Positions 7,495 through 17,862 are shown, counted from the first letter of the stretch. The stretch is DNA of 64,000 nucleotides from Helicobacter pylori (GCF_016755635.1 NZ_CP051500.1:1054001-1118000), one strand, 5' to 3'. The notes: generated from the letters alone by a model not told the origin. Numbers and translations are program-made.

Positions 7495-9885
7495 TTAAGC
7501 CCCAATGATGCTTGGTGTTGAAATAGAATGATAGGGCTTGACTAATTCATACCTTCTAAGTCTTCTGATATTGACTAAGGCGGTATTGGCTGAAATGGCT
7601 TGTGTCATGCTGCTTGTGGGGCGTAAAGAAGTGAGCGTATTCACATGCCCCGCATTGCATCGTGGGTTTCTAACCCTCACATCTTCTGGGTCATACCACG
7701 CCCCTTTTTGGATACTCAAAACCCCTTGACGGATATTCTTAGTTACAAACGCCCCTGCTAACAACCTCCCCCTAGCGTTAAACACTTCTACAATTTCACC
7801 ATGCCTAATGCCTAATTTATTAGCGTCTAGTTCGTTGATCATCACAGGCTCTCTGCCTTGAATTTTATACACATTCCTAACCCAAGTGTTATCAAGCTGT
7901 GAATTGACACGGTATTTTGGGTGCGGAGAGATTAAATGGAACGGATAAGTCTCAGCCATTTTAGAGCCTAGCCACTCAGCTGGCTCAAACCAAGTAGGAT
8001 GCCCTTTAAAATCGGCCAGTTTAAAATCCGCGCATTTTTGAGAAAAAATTTGAATTTTCCCGCTCTCTGTATCCAGTTTATTATTAATAGGGTCTTGCCT
8101 GAATTTCGCATGACGCACAAACTTTCTCGCATTTTCAGGGATTTCAAACTCCACAAAACCATCCCTCCAAAATTGATCAAACGATTTCAAAGTAGGGCCA
8201 TCGCTTTTTTCATAAAGGCCCTTAATCCATTCCATGTAACTCTTAGATTCAGTGAATTTCTGCTCTGTTTCATTGCCCCCAATGCGTAAAGCAAGCTGTC
8301 TGAAAATCTCATAATCGTCTTTGGATTCATAAACAGGCTCTACCACTTTACGCATGGCATAAACCACATTCTTAGAATAACTCCCCCCAAAAGTAATATC
8401 ATCTCTTTCCATAGTGCTAGTGGAAGCAAAGACAATATCAGCAAATTTCGCTGTAGGCGTCCACCAAGGCTCATGCACGATCACGCAATCTAAGGTCCTT
8501 AAAGCGCGAATCAGCTCGTTCGTATCAGCTTCATGCCCTAATAAATCCGTCCCGCAATTGTAGATCATTTTGATTTTAGGTAATTTAAGTTTTTTACCCA
8601 TAAAATCAATTTCTTTATCCGGATTTAAAATCGCTTCAGAAACCCTAGATGCTGGAATAACGCTTTTTACAGAATTATGCCCTTGCGAAATCATAGGAAC
8701 AATTCTTGCCCCAGAGCTCGCTTGAGCGTTCCCTCCATAATGCATAGAAAAGCCAAAGCCCCCACCCGATAAGCCCACTTGACCAATCATGCTGGCTAAA
8801 ACAATTAACGCCCAATCCGGTTGCTCGCCATGCTGAGCTCTTTGCATGGCCCAATTACCCGCTAAAAAAGTGCGTTTAGAAACAAACAAATCCGCTAATT
8901 CTTTGATTTTTTCTGCGCTCACTCCAGTGATTTGAGACGCCCATTGTAAAGTCTTAGGCACATTATCGCTCTCTCCTAGCAAATAGGGTAAGAATTTATC
9001 AAAACCATCAGTGTATTTAGCGATAAACTCTTTATCGTATTGATTGCTTGTATAAAGATAATGCATCATGCCTAGCATTAACGCTACATCAGTGTTAGGG
9101 CGAATGGGTATCCATTCAGCGTTAAAGGCTTGAGCGGTTTCGGTATAAATGGGATCAATACTAATGAATTTAATACCGGCTCTTTTATACTTAGGGTAGT
9201 AGCTGTCATTGACATGGTTTGGCACAAAATAATCAATGCGGTTGCACTTGAGTAAATCCGCCCCCCACATGACATACACCTTACAATTTTTAATCATCTC
9301 TTCATGCGTGGTTTGTTGCGAATAGACCTCCATATCCCCTACAATCATAGGGTTTATTCTTGCGGCCGCGCCATTACTATATTCCCCATCAGTGCCAATA
9401 GCCCCCCCTAAAGTCGTGTTAAAAAAACGCCATGTTAAATGATGACAACGATGCAAGCTGCCCGCATGCCCCCAGCCACCATAACTGGCATTATAAATGT
9501 TTTCTTTAGGGATTTCTTTAAGCTTTTTAGCCGCTAAATCCAACGCCACATCCCAACTCACGCGCACAAACTCTTCTCTCCCGCGCAATTCTTTGTGGTT
9601 TTTTTTGTTTTCTAAGAAACTCTTACGCACGCAAGGATACTTCACCCTACTATCTGAATACACCCTATCTGCCATCGCTTTTAACATCATAGTAGGATTA
9701 TAATCGCTCTTTTGAGGGACAATATCTTTAATCACTCCATTTTGAACCTTTGCGATAAAGGGGCCAAAATGCGTTGCATGCGGAATGGATTCTACTTTTT
9801 CAAAAACACCAACAGCTTTCAAAACATTAGCGCTAGCGAGTGCGATGGGGACTTTTGTTAGGATACTTCTGCGTGAAATGGACAT
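7495..9885 (-). CDS. bisC: Periplasmic molybdopterin S/N-oxide reductase (BisC/TorA/DorA type)
   Basis: This is a member of the DMSO reductase family, annotated in H. pylori as biotin sulfoxide reductase. The N-terminus has a twin-arginine signal (SRRSILTKVPIALAS), so the folded enzyme is exported to the periplasm. The 796 residues have the expected layout: a substrate-pocket region with NASYGGWGHAG near 135, pterin-binding domains, and a C-terminal molydopterin-dinucleotide-binding beta barrel (from about 660, with HPKYRVNSQ). No dedicated electron-transfer subunit gene is adjacent, so the electron donor is unknown. True substrates could be methionine, biotin, DMSO or TMAO oxides. It corresponds to HP0407 by recall. 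Confidence 0.88.
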   Translation of the reverse strand: MSISRRSILTKVPIALASANVLKAVGVFEKVESIPHATHFGPFIAKVQNGVIKDIVPQKSDYNPTMMLKAMADRVYSDSRVKYPCVRKSFLENKKNHKELRGREEFVRVSWDVALDLAAKKLKEIPKENIYNASYGGWGHAGSLHRCHHLTWRFFNTTLGGAIGTDGEYSNGAAARINPMIVGDMEVYSQQTTHEEMIKNCKVYVMWGADLLKCNRIDYFVPNHVNDSYYPKYKRAGIKFISIDPIYTETAQAFNAEWIPIRPNTDVALMLGMMHYLYTSNQYDKEFIAKYTDGFDKFLPYLLGESDNVPKTLQWASQITGVSAEKIKELADLFVSKRTFLAGNWAMQRAQHGEQPDWALIVLASMIGQVGLSGGGFGFSMHYGGNAQASSGARIVPMISQGHNSVKSVIPASRVSEAILNPDKEIDFMGKKLKLPKIKMIYNCGTDLLGHEADTNELIRALRTLDCVIVHEPWWTPTAKFADIVFASTSTMERDDITFGGSYSKNVVYAMRKVVEPVYESKDDYEIFRQLALRIGGNETEQKFTESKSYMEWIKGLYEKSDGPTLKSFDQFWRDGFVEFEIPENARKFVRHAKFRQDPINNKLDTESGKIQIFSQKCADFKLADFKGHPTWFEPAEWLGSKMAETYPFHLISPHPKYRVNSQLDNTWVRNVYKIQGREPVMINELDANKLGIRHGEIVEVFNARGRLLAGAFVTKNIRQGVLSIQKGAWYDPEDVRVRNPRCNAGHVNTLTSLRPTSSMTQAISANTALVNIRRLRRYELVKPYHSISTPSIIGA

Positions 9886-9990
9886 GGTTCTCCTTCAAGC
9901 TTGCATTCTGTTAAAACACCCCAAATTCTAACATAGATTCACCTAAAATTACCGCTAATAAGCCCTCAAAGCATGGGCGTTAATTTAAAA

Positions 9991-10581
9991 CTACTTTTTA
10001 TTCACGCTACTCATGTCAGCGACTTTCCCCCACATCAAGCGGTATTTTCTCTTCATAAATTCAATTTCTTCTCTCGCTTGGTTGAGTTCATCGTGCAAAA
10101 GATCGATGGTTTTTTTATCTTCTTCATAGACTTCTTGCATAGAGATTAAAGCGTCTTTTAAAAACATGTTTTCATTTTTAAAGGCTGAAATCGTTTCGTC
10201 TTTAGCGCCAATGACTTTATCATGCAAGTTTAAAATCGTGTTAATGGTCTTTTCTACAAACACAGGCTCTAAAGAACGCCCGTTCATATCCATAGAAATC
10301 AAATTATTTTCTACCTTTTTGATTAAAGCGTTTGTCCCGCTGCTCGCGTCAATTAAAAGCTTGTTGTGGCTTATTTTGCTCTTGATTTTACCAAGATTCA
10401 CTAATTCCAAAATCCTTTCTTTAGGAAGCCCTGAAAGGCGGCTGAACTCTTCTAATTCAAGCCATGCTAAAGCGCTCAAATCTTCTAAAACCACCGGCTC
10501 TTTAGACTCTCGCTCTTTATCCTCTACTTCTTGCTCATTTTGTTGCACCGCTTGCGCTTTATTCAAATCTAAAATATCCAA
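9991..10581 (-). CDS. DUF3972-type coiled-coil protein of unknown function
   Basis: This 196-residue cytoplasmic protein has an acidic N-terminus, a helix-turn-helix-like middle (EEFSRLSGLPKERILELV) and a long C-terminal coiled coil from about residue 110. The layout suggests a MerR-like or structural adaptor, but no function is established to my knowledge. The start is TTG with AAGG 7 nt upstream; no ATG gives the full conserved N-terminus. It lies 25 nt after the NifS-like gene in the operon HIT protein, NifS-like, this gene. It corresponds to HP0406 by recall. Confidence 0.75.
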   Translation of the reverse strand: MDILDLNKAQAVQQNEQEVEDKERESKEPVVLEDLSALAWLELEEFSRLSGLPKERILELVNLGKIKSKISHNKLLIDASSGTNALIKKVENNLISMDMNGRSLEPVFVEKTINTILNLHDKVIGAKDETISAFKNENMFLKDALISMQEVYEEDKKTIDLLHDELNQAREEIEFMKRKYRLMWGKVADMSSVNKK

Positions 10582-10606
10582 ATTTTTCCTTAAAAATAGT
10601 TTTAGC

Positions 10607-11929
10607 TTAACGCAATTTTTTAACCGCTTTTTTCAAGCTGTCTAGCAAATAATCAATATCGTTTATGGAATGCGTGAAGTGCAAGCTCACCCTAAGCCAT
10701 CCGGGTTTAGCGTTAAAATCGCTTGACTTTTGAGCGTTAAGATTCAATAAATCATGCCCATAAGGCCCTGCGCAAGAGCAACCTGCCCGGGTTTCAATAG
10801 CGTATTCATAGCTTAAGATTCTCGCTAAATCATAGGGCGAAATCCCTCCAATATTAAAAGCCACTACCCCCACACGACTCGCTGTTAAATTCCCATAAAT
10901 ATTAATAGCGGGCAAGTCTTTTAAGCCATGCACAAGCACTCTTAAAAGGTTGTTTTCTTTCTTGTGGATAAAATCCAAACCGCATTCATCTCTTAATTGA
11001 TACGCTAGAGCGCTCCTGTAAAATTGCAACAATCCTGGCGTGCCAAATTCTTCTCTTAAAGGCAATTCATCAATAAATTCATGCCGTGTGCGATTAGCGT
11101 ATTTAATCACGCCCCCTGCACTAAAACTCGGGGCGATCTGCGTGTCAATCAAATCTTTAGAAATGCCTAAAAGACCGCATCCCCCAATACCTCCTAAAAG
11201 CTTATGAGGCGCATAAAAACCGGTTTGGTATTCGCAATCTTTAGGGTTAGCATGCGCGCTAAAATTCGCTAAATCCAAAGCCAAAGTGGCCTTATATTTC
11301 TTGCACAATGATGAAACTTCTTTTAAGGGCGTAAGCAGTCCCGTTACATTAGAAGCCGCGCTCATAGAAACCAAGCTGTTAGGGGATTTTTTTAAAGTTT
11401 GCTCTAAAATTTCTAAATCCAATAAACCATGTTCATTTAAAGGGATACGCACCACTTCACACAAGCCTTCACGCCAGCTAATCTCATTAGAATGATGCTC
11501 ATAAGGCCCTACAATCACACGCTTTAAAGCCATATCTTTCAAATACGGCTCTAAATTTTTCTTCGTTTTTGAAGGGATACACACCCCTAAAATTTCTTGA
11601 AATTTCTTAATCGCTGAACTCGCCCCATACCCTGCACTCAAGACGCAATGATTATCGCTCAAATTTAAAGAACGCTTTAACTTTTCTTGGCATTCTTTTA
11701 AAAGCATGCCCATTAAAATCGCATGTTTAGAAGCGATGGAATGAGCGTTTGCGTAATAAGGCAGTAAGGATTTCACGCGCTTTTCCACTAAAACGCTCGC
11801 TAAACCTGAAGCCCCCCAGTCAAAATAAGACACCCCTTTTTTTAAAATAATACTGGATTTAACTTGCTCTAAAGGATTCTCGTTAGGGTTGAGTAAGGGA
11901 GCAAAACTCCTATTTAAAAACGCTTGCAC
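10607..11929 (-). CDS. NifS-like class V aminotransferase / cysteine desulfurase-like protein
   Basis: This is a PLP enzyme of fold type I, class V (440 residues). The PLP lysine is in FYAPHKLLGG and a possible active-site cysteine is in the C-terminal TRAGCSCAGPYGHDLL segment, as in SufS/CsdA-type desulfurases. H. pylori has another NifS paired with NifU for Fe-S assembly, so this second copy may act on another substrate (inference). The start is GTG with a GGTGG-like site upstream. It sits between the HIT gene and the coiled-coil gene with gaps of 18 and 25 nt. It corresponds to HP0405 by recall. Confidence 0.82.
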   Translation of the reverse strand: MQAFLNRSFAPLLNPNENPLEQVKSSIILKKGVSYFDWGASGLASVLVEKRVKSLLPYYANAHSIASKHAILMGMLLKECQEKLKRSLNLSDNHCVLSAGYGASSAIKKFQEILGVCIPSKTKKNLEPYLKDMALKRVIVGPYEHHSNEISWREGLCEVVRIPLNEHGLLDLEILEQTLKKSPNSLVSMSAASNVTGLLTPLKEVSSLCKKYKATLALDLANFSAHANPKDCEYQTGFYAPHKLLGGIGGCGLLGISKDLIDTQIAPSFSAGGVIKYANRTRHEFIDELPLREEFGTPGLLQFYRSALAYQLRDECGLDFIHKKENNLLRVLVHGLKDLPAINIYGNLTASRVGVVAFNIGGISPYDLARILSYEYAIETRAGCSCAGPYGHDLLNLNAQKSSDFNAKPGWLRVSLHFTHSINDIDYLLDSLKKAVKKLR

Positions 11930-11947
11930 GAAATACCACCAACGCTT

Positions 11948-12262
11948 TTAATGTTTGTCTCCGCTTAAAATATGAAAATGCAAATGCATCACCTCTTGCC
12001 CTGCGTTTTTACCCACATTGGTTAAAAGCTTGTAACCCTTCTCTTTGATGCCTAATTTTTCCACCACTTCAAAAATAAAACTTGTCATTTGCGCCATAAG
12101 CTCTGGGGTGATGCCATTAAAATCCTGAATGCTTTGTTTGGGGATCACTAACGCATGCACTTTAGCTTTAGGGTTAATGTCATAAAAGGATAAAAAACGC
12201 TCGTTTTCTAAAATCTTAGAACAAGGGATTTCGCCTTGGATTATTTTTTCAAACACATTCAT
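11948..12262 (-). CDS. HIT-family purine nucleotide-binding hydrolase
   Basis: This 104-residue protein is a complete small histidine-triad protein of the Hint type, likely an AMP-lysine or AMP-phosphoramidate hydrolase. The triad HLHFHIL lies near the C-terminus, and the family motif SFYDINPKAKVHALVIPK is near residue 26. It is the first gene of a leftward three-gene unit and diverges from pheS. It corresponds to HP0404 by recall. Confidence 0.9.
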   Translation of the reverse strand: MNVFEKIIQGEIPCSKILENERFLSFYDINPKAKVHALVIPKQSIQDFNGITPELMAQMTSFIFEVVEKLGIKEKGYKLLTNVGKNAGQEVMHLHFHILSGDKH

Positions 12263-12304
12263 GCTTTTTTGCTCCCTTTTAAGGTTTTTCTTTTATTAAA
12301 GTTG

Positions 12305-12310
12305 TATTAT
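12305..12310 (+). promoter_or_regulatory. -10 box for the pheS operon
   Basis: TATTAT preceded by TTG lies 33 nt upstream of the pheS start codon in the divergent gap. I see no attenuator or leader peptide. It would drive pheS-pheT-aroA-ispH. Confidence 0.45.
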
Positions 12311-12342
12311 AGCTTTTTAAAAATAAAATATAAGGATCGTTA

Positions 12343-13329
12343 TTGCACACCTTAATAGAGCGATTAGAAAAGGTTACTAATAGCAAAGAGTTAGAAGAAG
12401 TGCGCTTGAATGCTTTGGGTAAAAAAGGGGTTTTTGCGGATAAATTCAACCAGCTCAAACATCTAAACGGCGAAGAAAAGAACGCCTTTGCTAAAGAAAT
12501 CCACCATTATAAACAAGCGTTTGAAAAGGCCTTTGAATGGAAAAAAAAGGCTATTTTAGAGTTTGAATTAGAAGAACGCTTGAAAAAAGAAAAAATTGAT
12601 GTGAGTTTGTTTAACGCTATTAAAACAAGCTCTTCTCACCCTTTAAATCATACTAAAAATAAAATCATTGAATTTTTTACCCCCTTAGGATACAAGCTTG
12701 AAATCGGCTCTTTGGTGGAAGATGATTTCCATAATTTCAGCGCTTTAAACTTGCCCCCTTACCACCCTGCAAGAGACATGCAAGACACTTTTTATTTTAA
12801 AGATCACAAGCTTTTAAGGACCCACACTTCGCCTGTTCAAATCCACACCATGCAAGAACAAACCCCACCCATTAAGATGATTTGTTTAGGCGAAACCTTT
12901 AGGCGCGATTATGATTTGACCCACACGCCCATGTTCCATCAAATTGAAGGGCTTGTCGTGGATCAAAAAGGGAATATCCGTTTCACGCACTTAAAGGGCG
13001 TGATCGAAGACTTTTTGCATTATTTCTTTGGGGGCGTGAAATTAAGGTGGCGCTCTAGCTTTTTCCCTTTCACAGAGCCAAGCGCTGAAGTGGATATTAG
13101 TTGCGTGTTTTGCAAGCAAGAAGGCTGTAGGGTTTGCTCGCACACAGGCTGGCTGGAAGTGTTGGGCTGTGGCATGGTCAATAATGCGGTGTTTGAAGCC
13201 ATAGGGTATGAGAACGTGAGCGGGTTTGCTTTTGGCATGGGGATTGAAAGATTAGCCATGCTGACTTGCCAAATCAATGATTTGCGCAGTTTCTTTGAAA
13301 CTGATTTGAGAGTGTTGGAGAGCTTTTAA
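12343..13329 (+). CDS. pheS: Phenylalanyl-tRNA synthetase alpha subunit
   Basis: This is the catalytic subunit of the alpha2-beta2 enzyme charging tRNA-Phe. The 328 residues have an N-terminal coiled coil (about 1-85) and a class II core with motif 2 ([23 protein letters not shown]) and motif 3 ([14 protein letters not shown]). The start codon is TTG with AAGGA 7 nt upstream. The stop overlaps the pheT ATG by one base, giving coupled translation of the two subunits. Confidence 0.97.
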   Translation: MHTLIERLEKVTNSKELEEVRLNALGKKGVFADKFNQLKHLNGEEKNAFAKEIHHYKQAFEKAFEWKKKAILEFELEERLKKEKIDVSLFNAIKTSSSHPLNHTKNKIIEFFTPLGYKLEIGSLVEDDFHNFSALNLPPYHPARDMQDTFYFKDHKLLRTHTSPVQIHTMQEQTPPIKMICLGETFRRDYDLTHTPMFHQIEGLVVDQKGNIRFTHLKGVIEDFLHYFFGGVKLRWRSSFFPFTEPSAEVDISCVFCKQEGCRVCSHTGWLEVLGCGMVNNAVFEAIGYENVSGFAFGMGIERLAMLTCQINDLRSFFETDLRVLESF

Positions 13330-15623
13330 TGAAACTGAGCGTTAATGATTTGAGCACTTTTGTCAATACGCCTAAAGATATAGCCAAACTCTGTGAGGAT
13401 TTGAGTCGCTTAGGATTAGAAGTGGAGAGCTGTATTTCTTGTGTTGCCCCTAAAAATGTGGTTGTGGGTAAGGTTTTAGAAAAAGCCCCCCATAAAAACG
13501 CCGAAAAACTCAGCGTGTGTCAAGTGGATGTGGGCAAGGAAGTGTTGCAAATCGTGTGTGGGGCTAAAAATGTCGCGCCAAACCAATTCGTGCCAGTCGC
13601 TTTAAACGGGGCGCTAATCGGCTCAACCACCATCGCTAAAACGGAGCTTAGGGGGGTTGAAAGCCATGGCATGATTTGCTCTAGTGCTGAATTGGGCTTC
13701 CCTAAAATCAATGATGGCATCTTGGAATTAGATGAGAGCGTTGGGGAGTTGGTTTTGGGGAAAGAATTAAATGAATACGCCCCTTTCAACACGCATGTTT
13801 TAGAAATTTCATTGACTCCTAATCGTGGGGATTGCTTGAGCGTTTTAGGTATTGCCAGAGAAATTAGTGCCTTTTATCACACGCCCCTAAAACCTATCAA
13901 GGCTTTAAATTTTACGCCAAAAAGCGATTTGATCACGCTTAGTGCGGGTGAAAATATCGAATCGCATTTGGCTTATTATTTGGTTTGCAATCATTCTTTA
14001 AAAACCCCTTTAAATGTCAAGCTTTCGCTCGCTCACAATAACGCCTTGAGTGAGAACGACCTAAACAATTTCATAGAATTTAGCGTGCATTTTAGTGGGG
14101 TAATAATGAACGCTTATAGCCTGAATAAAACCCCTATTGATTTGAGCGTGAAAAACGATGAAAACAACCTTGAAAGCGTTTATATCAACCATCAAAAACG
14201 CTCCACGATCGCTATCAAGCATCAAGTTCAAAAAGATTTGAGCGAGTGTTTGCTTTTAGAAGCGAGCTATATTGATCCGATAAGCCTGTCCTTAAAATTA
14301 CACGCTCTAAAAGATAAAACGCTTCAAAAAGACAACGCCCTTATTTATAGGAGCGCTAGGGGGAGCAACCCTAATTTATCAGACGGCTTGAATTTTTTAA
14401 GCGCTCATTTGAAAGCCACGATTTTAGAAAGCAAACAAACTGAGCATTCTTTAAAAGATCGCACCCTTACATTCCAGCTTGAAGACATCACCGAAATTTT
14501 GGGGCTTGTTGTAGAAAAAGAAAAAATTCAAGGCATTTTAAAAAATTTAGGCTTTAAAGTCAGCGCAAAAGAGTCAAACTCAAAACCCCAAATTTTAGAG
14601 GTTGTTGCACCAAATTTCAGGCATGACATTAAAATAATCCAAGATATTGCTGAAGAAATCTTGCGCTTTGTAGGGATTGATAATCTAGTCTCAAAGCCTC
14701 TTCATTGTGTCAGTAGTAAAAATTCAAACCCCCATTATGACACGCACCGCTTTTTTGAAAACCTTAAACACAAGGCTCTCGCTTGCGGTTTTAAAGAAGT
14801 CATTCATTATGTGTTTTATTCTAAAGAAAAACAGCAAAAACTAGGCTTTGAAGTTTTAGAAGATCCCCTAGAATTGCAAAACCCTATCACAACGGAGTTA
14901 AACACCCTAAGAACGAGCCTTGTTTGCGGGCTTTTAGACGCCAGTTTAAGGAATAAAAATTTAGGGTTTAAAAGCATCGCCCTTTATGAAAAGGGGAGCG
15001 TGTATAACGCTAAAAGAGAAGAAATCCAAAAACTAGGCTTTTTAGCGAGCGGCTTACAAAAAAAAGAAAGCTACCCTGACGCTAAGGGCAAGGCTTGGGA
15101 TTTTTATTCTTTCGCTGAATGCGTTTCAAAAGTTATAGGGGATTTCAGCTTGGAAAAACTAACCGCTCAAACCCCCATTAACCACCCCTACCAGAGCGCT
15201 AAAATCATTCAAAATAATGAAATCATAGGCGTAATCGCTAAAATCCACCCCAAAGTGATCCAGGAATTAGATTTGTTTGAAAGCTATTACGCTGAGATAG
15301 ACGCTTCCAAACTCAAACGCTCTACTATGCTATTAAAACCCTTTAGCATTTACCCTAGCAGTGTGAGGGATTTGACTCTCATCATTGATGAAAATACCGC
15401 TTTTAGCAAGATTAAAAAAGCCCTAAAAGACGCTCAAATCCCTAATTTAAGCGAGATTCTACCCCTTGATATTTTTAAAGAAAGTCATAATTCCATAGCC
15501 TTAAGCGTGCGTTGCGTGATCCATTCTTTAGAAAAAACCCTGAATGATGAAGAGGTCAATTCAGCCGTGCAAAAAGCGCTTGAAATTTTAGAAAAAGAAT
15601 TTAACGCCCGCCTTAAGGGATAA
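13329..15623 (+). CDS. pheT: Phenylalanyl-tRNA synthetase beta subunit
   Basis: This 764-residue beta subunit of PheRS has the usual layout. The N-terminal OB-fold tRNA-binding domain carries VGKVLEKAPHKNAEKLSVC near residue 45. It is followed by B3/B4 editing, B5, a pseudo-catalytic core and the C-terminal ferredoxin-like anticodon-binding domain (YPSSVRDLTLIID onward). It is coupled to pheS by a one-base overlap and followed by aroA after 15 nt. Confidence 0.97.
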   Translation: MKLSVNDLSTFVNTPKDIAKLCEDLSRLGLEVESCISCVAPKNVVVGKVLEKAPHKNAEKLSVCQVDVGKEVLQIVCGAKNVAPNQFVPVALNGALIGSTTIAKTELRGVESHGMICSSAELGFPKINDGILELDESVGELVLGKELNEYAPFNTHVLEISLTPNRGDCLSVLGIAREISAFYHTPLKPIKALNFTPKSDLITLSAGENIESHLAYYLVCNHSLKTPLNVKLSLAHNNALSENDLNNFIEFSVHFSGVIMNAYSLNKTPIDLSVKNDENNLESVYINHQKRSTIAIKHQVQKDLSECLLLEASYIDPISLSLKLHALKDKTLQKDNALIYRSARGSNPNLSDGLNFLSAHLKATILESKQTEHSLKDRTLTFQLEDITEILGLVVEKEKIQGILKNLGFKVSAKESNSKPQILEVVAPNFRHDIKIIQDIAEEILRFVGIDNLVSKPLHCVSSKNSNPHYDTHRFFENLKHKALACGFKEVIHYVFYSKEKQQKLGFEVLEDPLELQNPITTELNTLRTSLVCGLLDASLRNKNLGFKSIALYEKGSVYNAKREEIQKLGFLASGLQKKESYPDAKGKAWDFYSFAECVSKVIGDFSLEKLTAQTPINHPYQSAKIIQNNEIIGVIAKIHPKVIQELDLFESYYAEIDASKLKRSTMLLKPFSIYPSSVRDLTLIIDENTAFSKIKKALKDAQIPNLSEILPLDIFKESHNSIALSVRCVIHSLEKTLNDEEVNSAVQKALEILEKEFNARLKG

Positions 15624-15638
15624 TATAAAGGATAATAT

Positions 15639-16928
15639 GTGATAGAGCTTGACATTAACGCTAGCGATAAATCGCTCTCACACAGAGCCGTTATTTTTAG
15701 CTTGCTCGCTCAAAAACCTTGTTTCGTGCGGAATTTTTTAATGGGAGAAGATTGTTTAAGCTCTTTAGAAATCGCTCAAAATTTAGGGGCTAAAGTGGAA
15801 AATACCGCTAAAAATTCTTTTAAAATCACGCCCCCAACGGCTATAAAAGAGCCTAACAAGATTTTAAATTGCAACAATTCTGGCACCAGTATGCGTTTAT
15901 ACAGCGGGCTTTTAAGTGCTCAAAAAGGGCTTTTTGTTTTAAGCGGGGACAATTCCTTAAACGCGCGCCCCATGAAAAGAATCATTGAGCCTTTGAAAGC
16001 TTTTGGGGCAAGGATTTTAGGGAGAGAGGATAACCATTTCGCCCCCTTAGTGATTGTAGGGAGTCCCTTAAAAGCTTGCGATTATGAAAGCCCTATCGCT
16101 TCAGCTCAAGTCAAAAGCGCTTTTATTTTAAGCGCCTTACAAGCTCAAGGCATAAGCGTTTATAAAGAAAGTGAGCTTAGCCGTAACCACACAGAAATCA
16201 TGCTTAAAAGTTTGGGAGCTGACATTCAAAATCAAGACGGCGTTTTAACAATTTCACCCCTAGAAAAACCCCTAGAAGCCTTTGATTTTACCATAGCCAA
16301 TGATCCGTCTAGCGCGTTTTTTTTCGCTCTCGCTTGCGCGATTACGCCAAAAAGCCGCCTTCTTTTAAAAAATGTCTTGCTCAACCCCACCCGCATAGAA
16401 GCTTTTGAAGCGTTGAAAAAAATGGGCGCTTCCATAGAGTATGCGATTCAATCCAAAGATTTAGAAATGATTGGCGATATTTATATAGAGCATGCCCCTT
16501 TAAAAGCGATCAATATTGATCAAAATATCGCCAGTCTTATTGATGAAATCCCCGCTTTAAGTATCGCTATGCTTTTTGCAAAAGGCAAAAGCATGGTTAA
16601 AAACGCTAAAGATTTACGAGCCAAAGAAAGCGATAGGATTAAAGCGGTTGTTTCTAATTTCAAAGCTTTAGGGATTGAGTGCGAAGAGTTTGAAGATGGG
16701 TTTTATGTAGAGGGATTAGAAGATATAAGCCCATTAAAACAGCACCTTTCTCAAAAAAAACCCCCCCTTATCAAAAGCTTCAATGATCACAGGATTGCGA
16801 TGAGTTTTGCTGTTTTAACTTTAGCGTTGCCTTTAGAGATTGATAATTTAGAATGCGCAAACATTTCTTTCCCGCAATTCAAACGCTTACTCAATCTATT
16901 CAAAAAAGGGAGTTTTAATGGAAATTAA
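15639..16928 (+). CDS. aroA: 3-phosphoshikimate 1-carboxyvinyltransferase (EPSP synthase)
   Basis: This enzyme joins phosphoenolpyruvate to shikimate-3-phosphate in the shikimate pathway. The protein has 429 residues. The N-terminal ASDKSLSHRA lysine-containing motif, NNSGTSMRL near residue 79 and the C-terminal DHRIAMSFAV motif are all present. The start is GTG with AAAGGA upstream. The 3' end overlaps ispH by 11 nt. The pairing with pheST and ispH is a housekeeping operon typical of the genus. Confidence 0.96.
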   Translation: MIELDINASDKSLSHRAVIFSLLAQKPCFVRNFLMGEDCLSSLEIAQNLGAKVENTAKNSFKITPPTAIKEPNKILNCNNSGTSMRLYSGLLSAQKGLFVLSGDNSLNARPMKRIIEPLKAFGARILGREDNHFAPLVIVGSPLKACDYESPIASAQVKSAFILSALQAQGISVYKESELSRNHTEIMLKSLGADIQNQDGVLTISPLEKPLEAFDFTIANDPSSAFFFALACAITPKSRLLLKNVLLNPTRIEAFEALKKMGASIEYAIQSKDLEMIGDIYIEHAPLKAINIDQNIASLIDEIPALSIAMLFAKGKSMVKNAKDLRAKESDRIKAVVSNFKALGIECEEFEDGFYVEGLEDISPLKQHLSQKKPPLIKSFNDHRIAMSFAVLTLALPLEIDNLECANISFPQFKRLLNLFKKGSFNGN

Positions 16929-17742
16929 AATGGCTAAGGATTATGGTTTTTGTTTTGGCGTCAAAAGAGCGATACAAATCGCTGAAAAAAATCAAAACAG
17001 CTTGATTTTTGGCTCGCTCATTCATAACGCTAAAGAAATCAATCGTTTGGAAAAAAACTTCAATGTGAAAATTGAAGAAGATCCTAAAAAAATCCCTAAA
17101 AACAAAAGCGTGATCATAAGAACCCATGGCATTCCTAAGCAGGATTTAGAATACTTGAAAAATAAGGGGGTCAAAATCACTGATGCGACTTGCCCGTATG
17201 TGATCAAACCCCAGCAAATCGTGGAATCCATGAGCAAAGAAGGGTATCAAATCGTGCTTTTTGGGGATATTAACCACCCTGAAGTCAAGGGCGTGATCAG
17301 CTATGCCACTAACCAGGCTTTAGTCGTCAATTCTTTAGAAGAATTGCAAGAAAAAAAGCTCCAACGAAAAGTGGCTTTAGTCTCCCAAACCACCAAACAA
17401 ACCCCCAAACTCTTGCAAATCGCTTCTTATTTGGTGGAAAGATGCACTGAAGTGCGTATTTTTAACACGATTTGTAACGCAACTTCTTACAACCAAAAAG
17501 CCGCTTTGGATTTGAGCAAGGAAGTGGATATTATGATAGTCGTGGGCGGTAAAACTTCTTCAAACACCAAACAGCTCTTAAGCATCGCCAAACAGCATTG
17601 TGAAGACAGCTACTTGGTAGAAGATGAAAACGAATTAGAGTTAGCGTGGTTTAAGGATAAAAAATTGTGCGGGATTACCGCTGGGGCTTCCACGCCGGAC
17701 TGGATTATAGAAAATGTCAAGCAAAAAATCAGCACGATTTAA
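16918..17742 (+). CDS. ispH: 4-hydroxy-3-methylbut-2-enyl diphosphate reductase
   Basis: This is the last enzyme of the MEP isoprenoid pathway (LytB), making IPP and DMAPP with a [4Fe-4S] cluster. The three cluster cysteines are visible: Cys12 in YGFCFGVKRA, one in DATCPYV and one in NTICNATSYNQ. At 274 residues it is slightly short but complete. The ATG overlaps the end of aroA, so the two are translationally linked. A 120-nt gap with its own promoter-like box separates it from rpsA. Confidence 0.96.
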   Translation: MEIKMAKDYGFCFGVKRAIQIAEKNQNSLIFGSLIHNAKEINRLEKNFNVKIEEDPKKIPKNKSVIIRTHGIPKQDLEYLKNKGVKITDATCPYVIKPQQIVESMSKEGYQIVLFGDINHPEVKGVISYATNQALVVNSLEELQEKKLQRKVALVSQTTKQTPKLLQIASYLVERCTEVRIFNTICNATSYNQKAALDLSKEVDIMIVVGGKTSSNTKQLLSIAKQHCEDSYLVEDENELELAWFKDKKLCGITAGASTPDWIIENVKQKISTI

Positions 17743-17815
17743 CACATTTTGAAAATTTTCTTTAAAAAAACCGCTAATTGTTAATTTTTAAACGATTTTG
17801 TAAGCCAAAAAAGGA

Positions 17816-17821
17816 TACAAT
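17816..17821 (+). promoter_or_regulatory. -10 box for rpsA
   Basis: TACAAT, in the context GGATACAATA, lies 42 nt upstream of the rpsA ATG, inside the 120-nt ispH-rpsA gap. It suggests that the abundant S1 mRNA has its own promoter. Confidence 0.45.
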
Positions 17822-17862
17822 ACCCCAAAGGATTTTATATTTATTTTATAGTAAGGCAGTCA

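Noticed and set aside
7245-7505. 86-codon leftward frame between the molybdopterin reductase and HP0408 genes
   Set aside because: It overlaps both neighbours, contains the likely HP0408-guaA promoter, and has no clear ribosome-binding site or recognisable domain.
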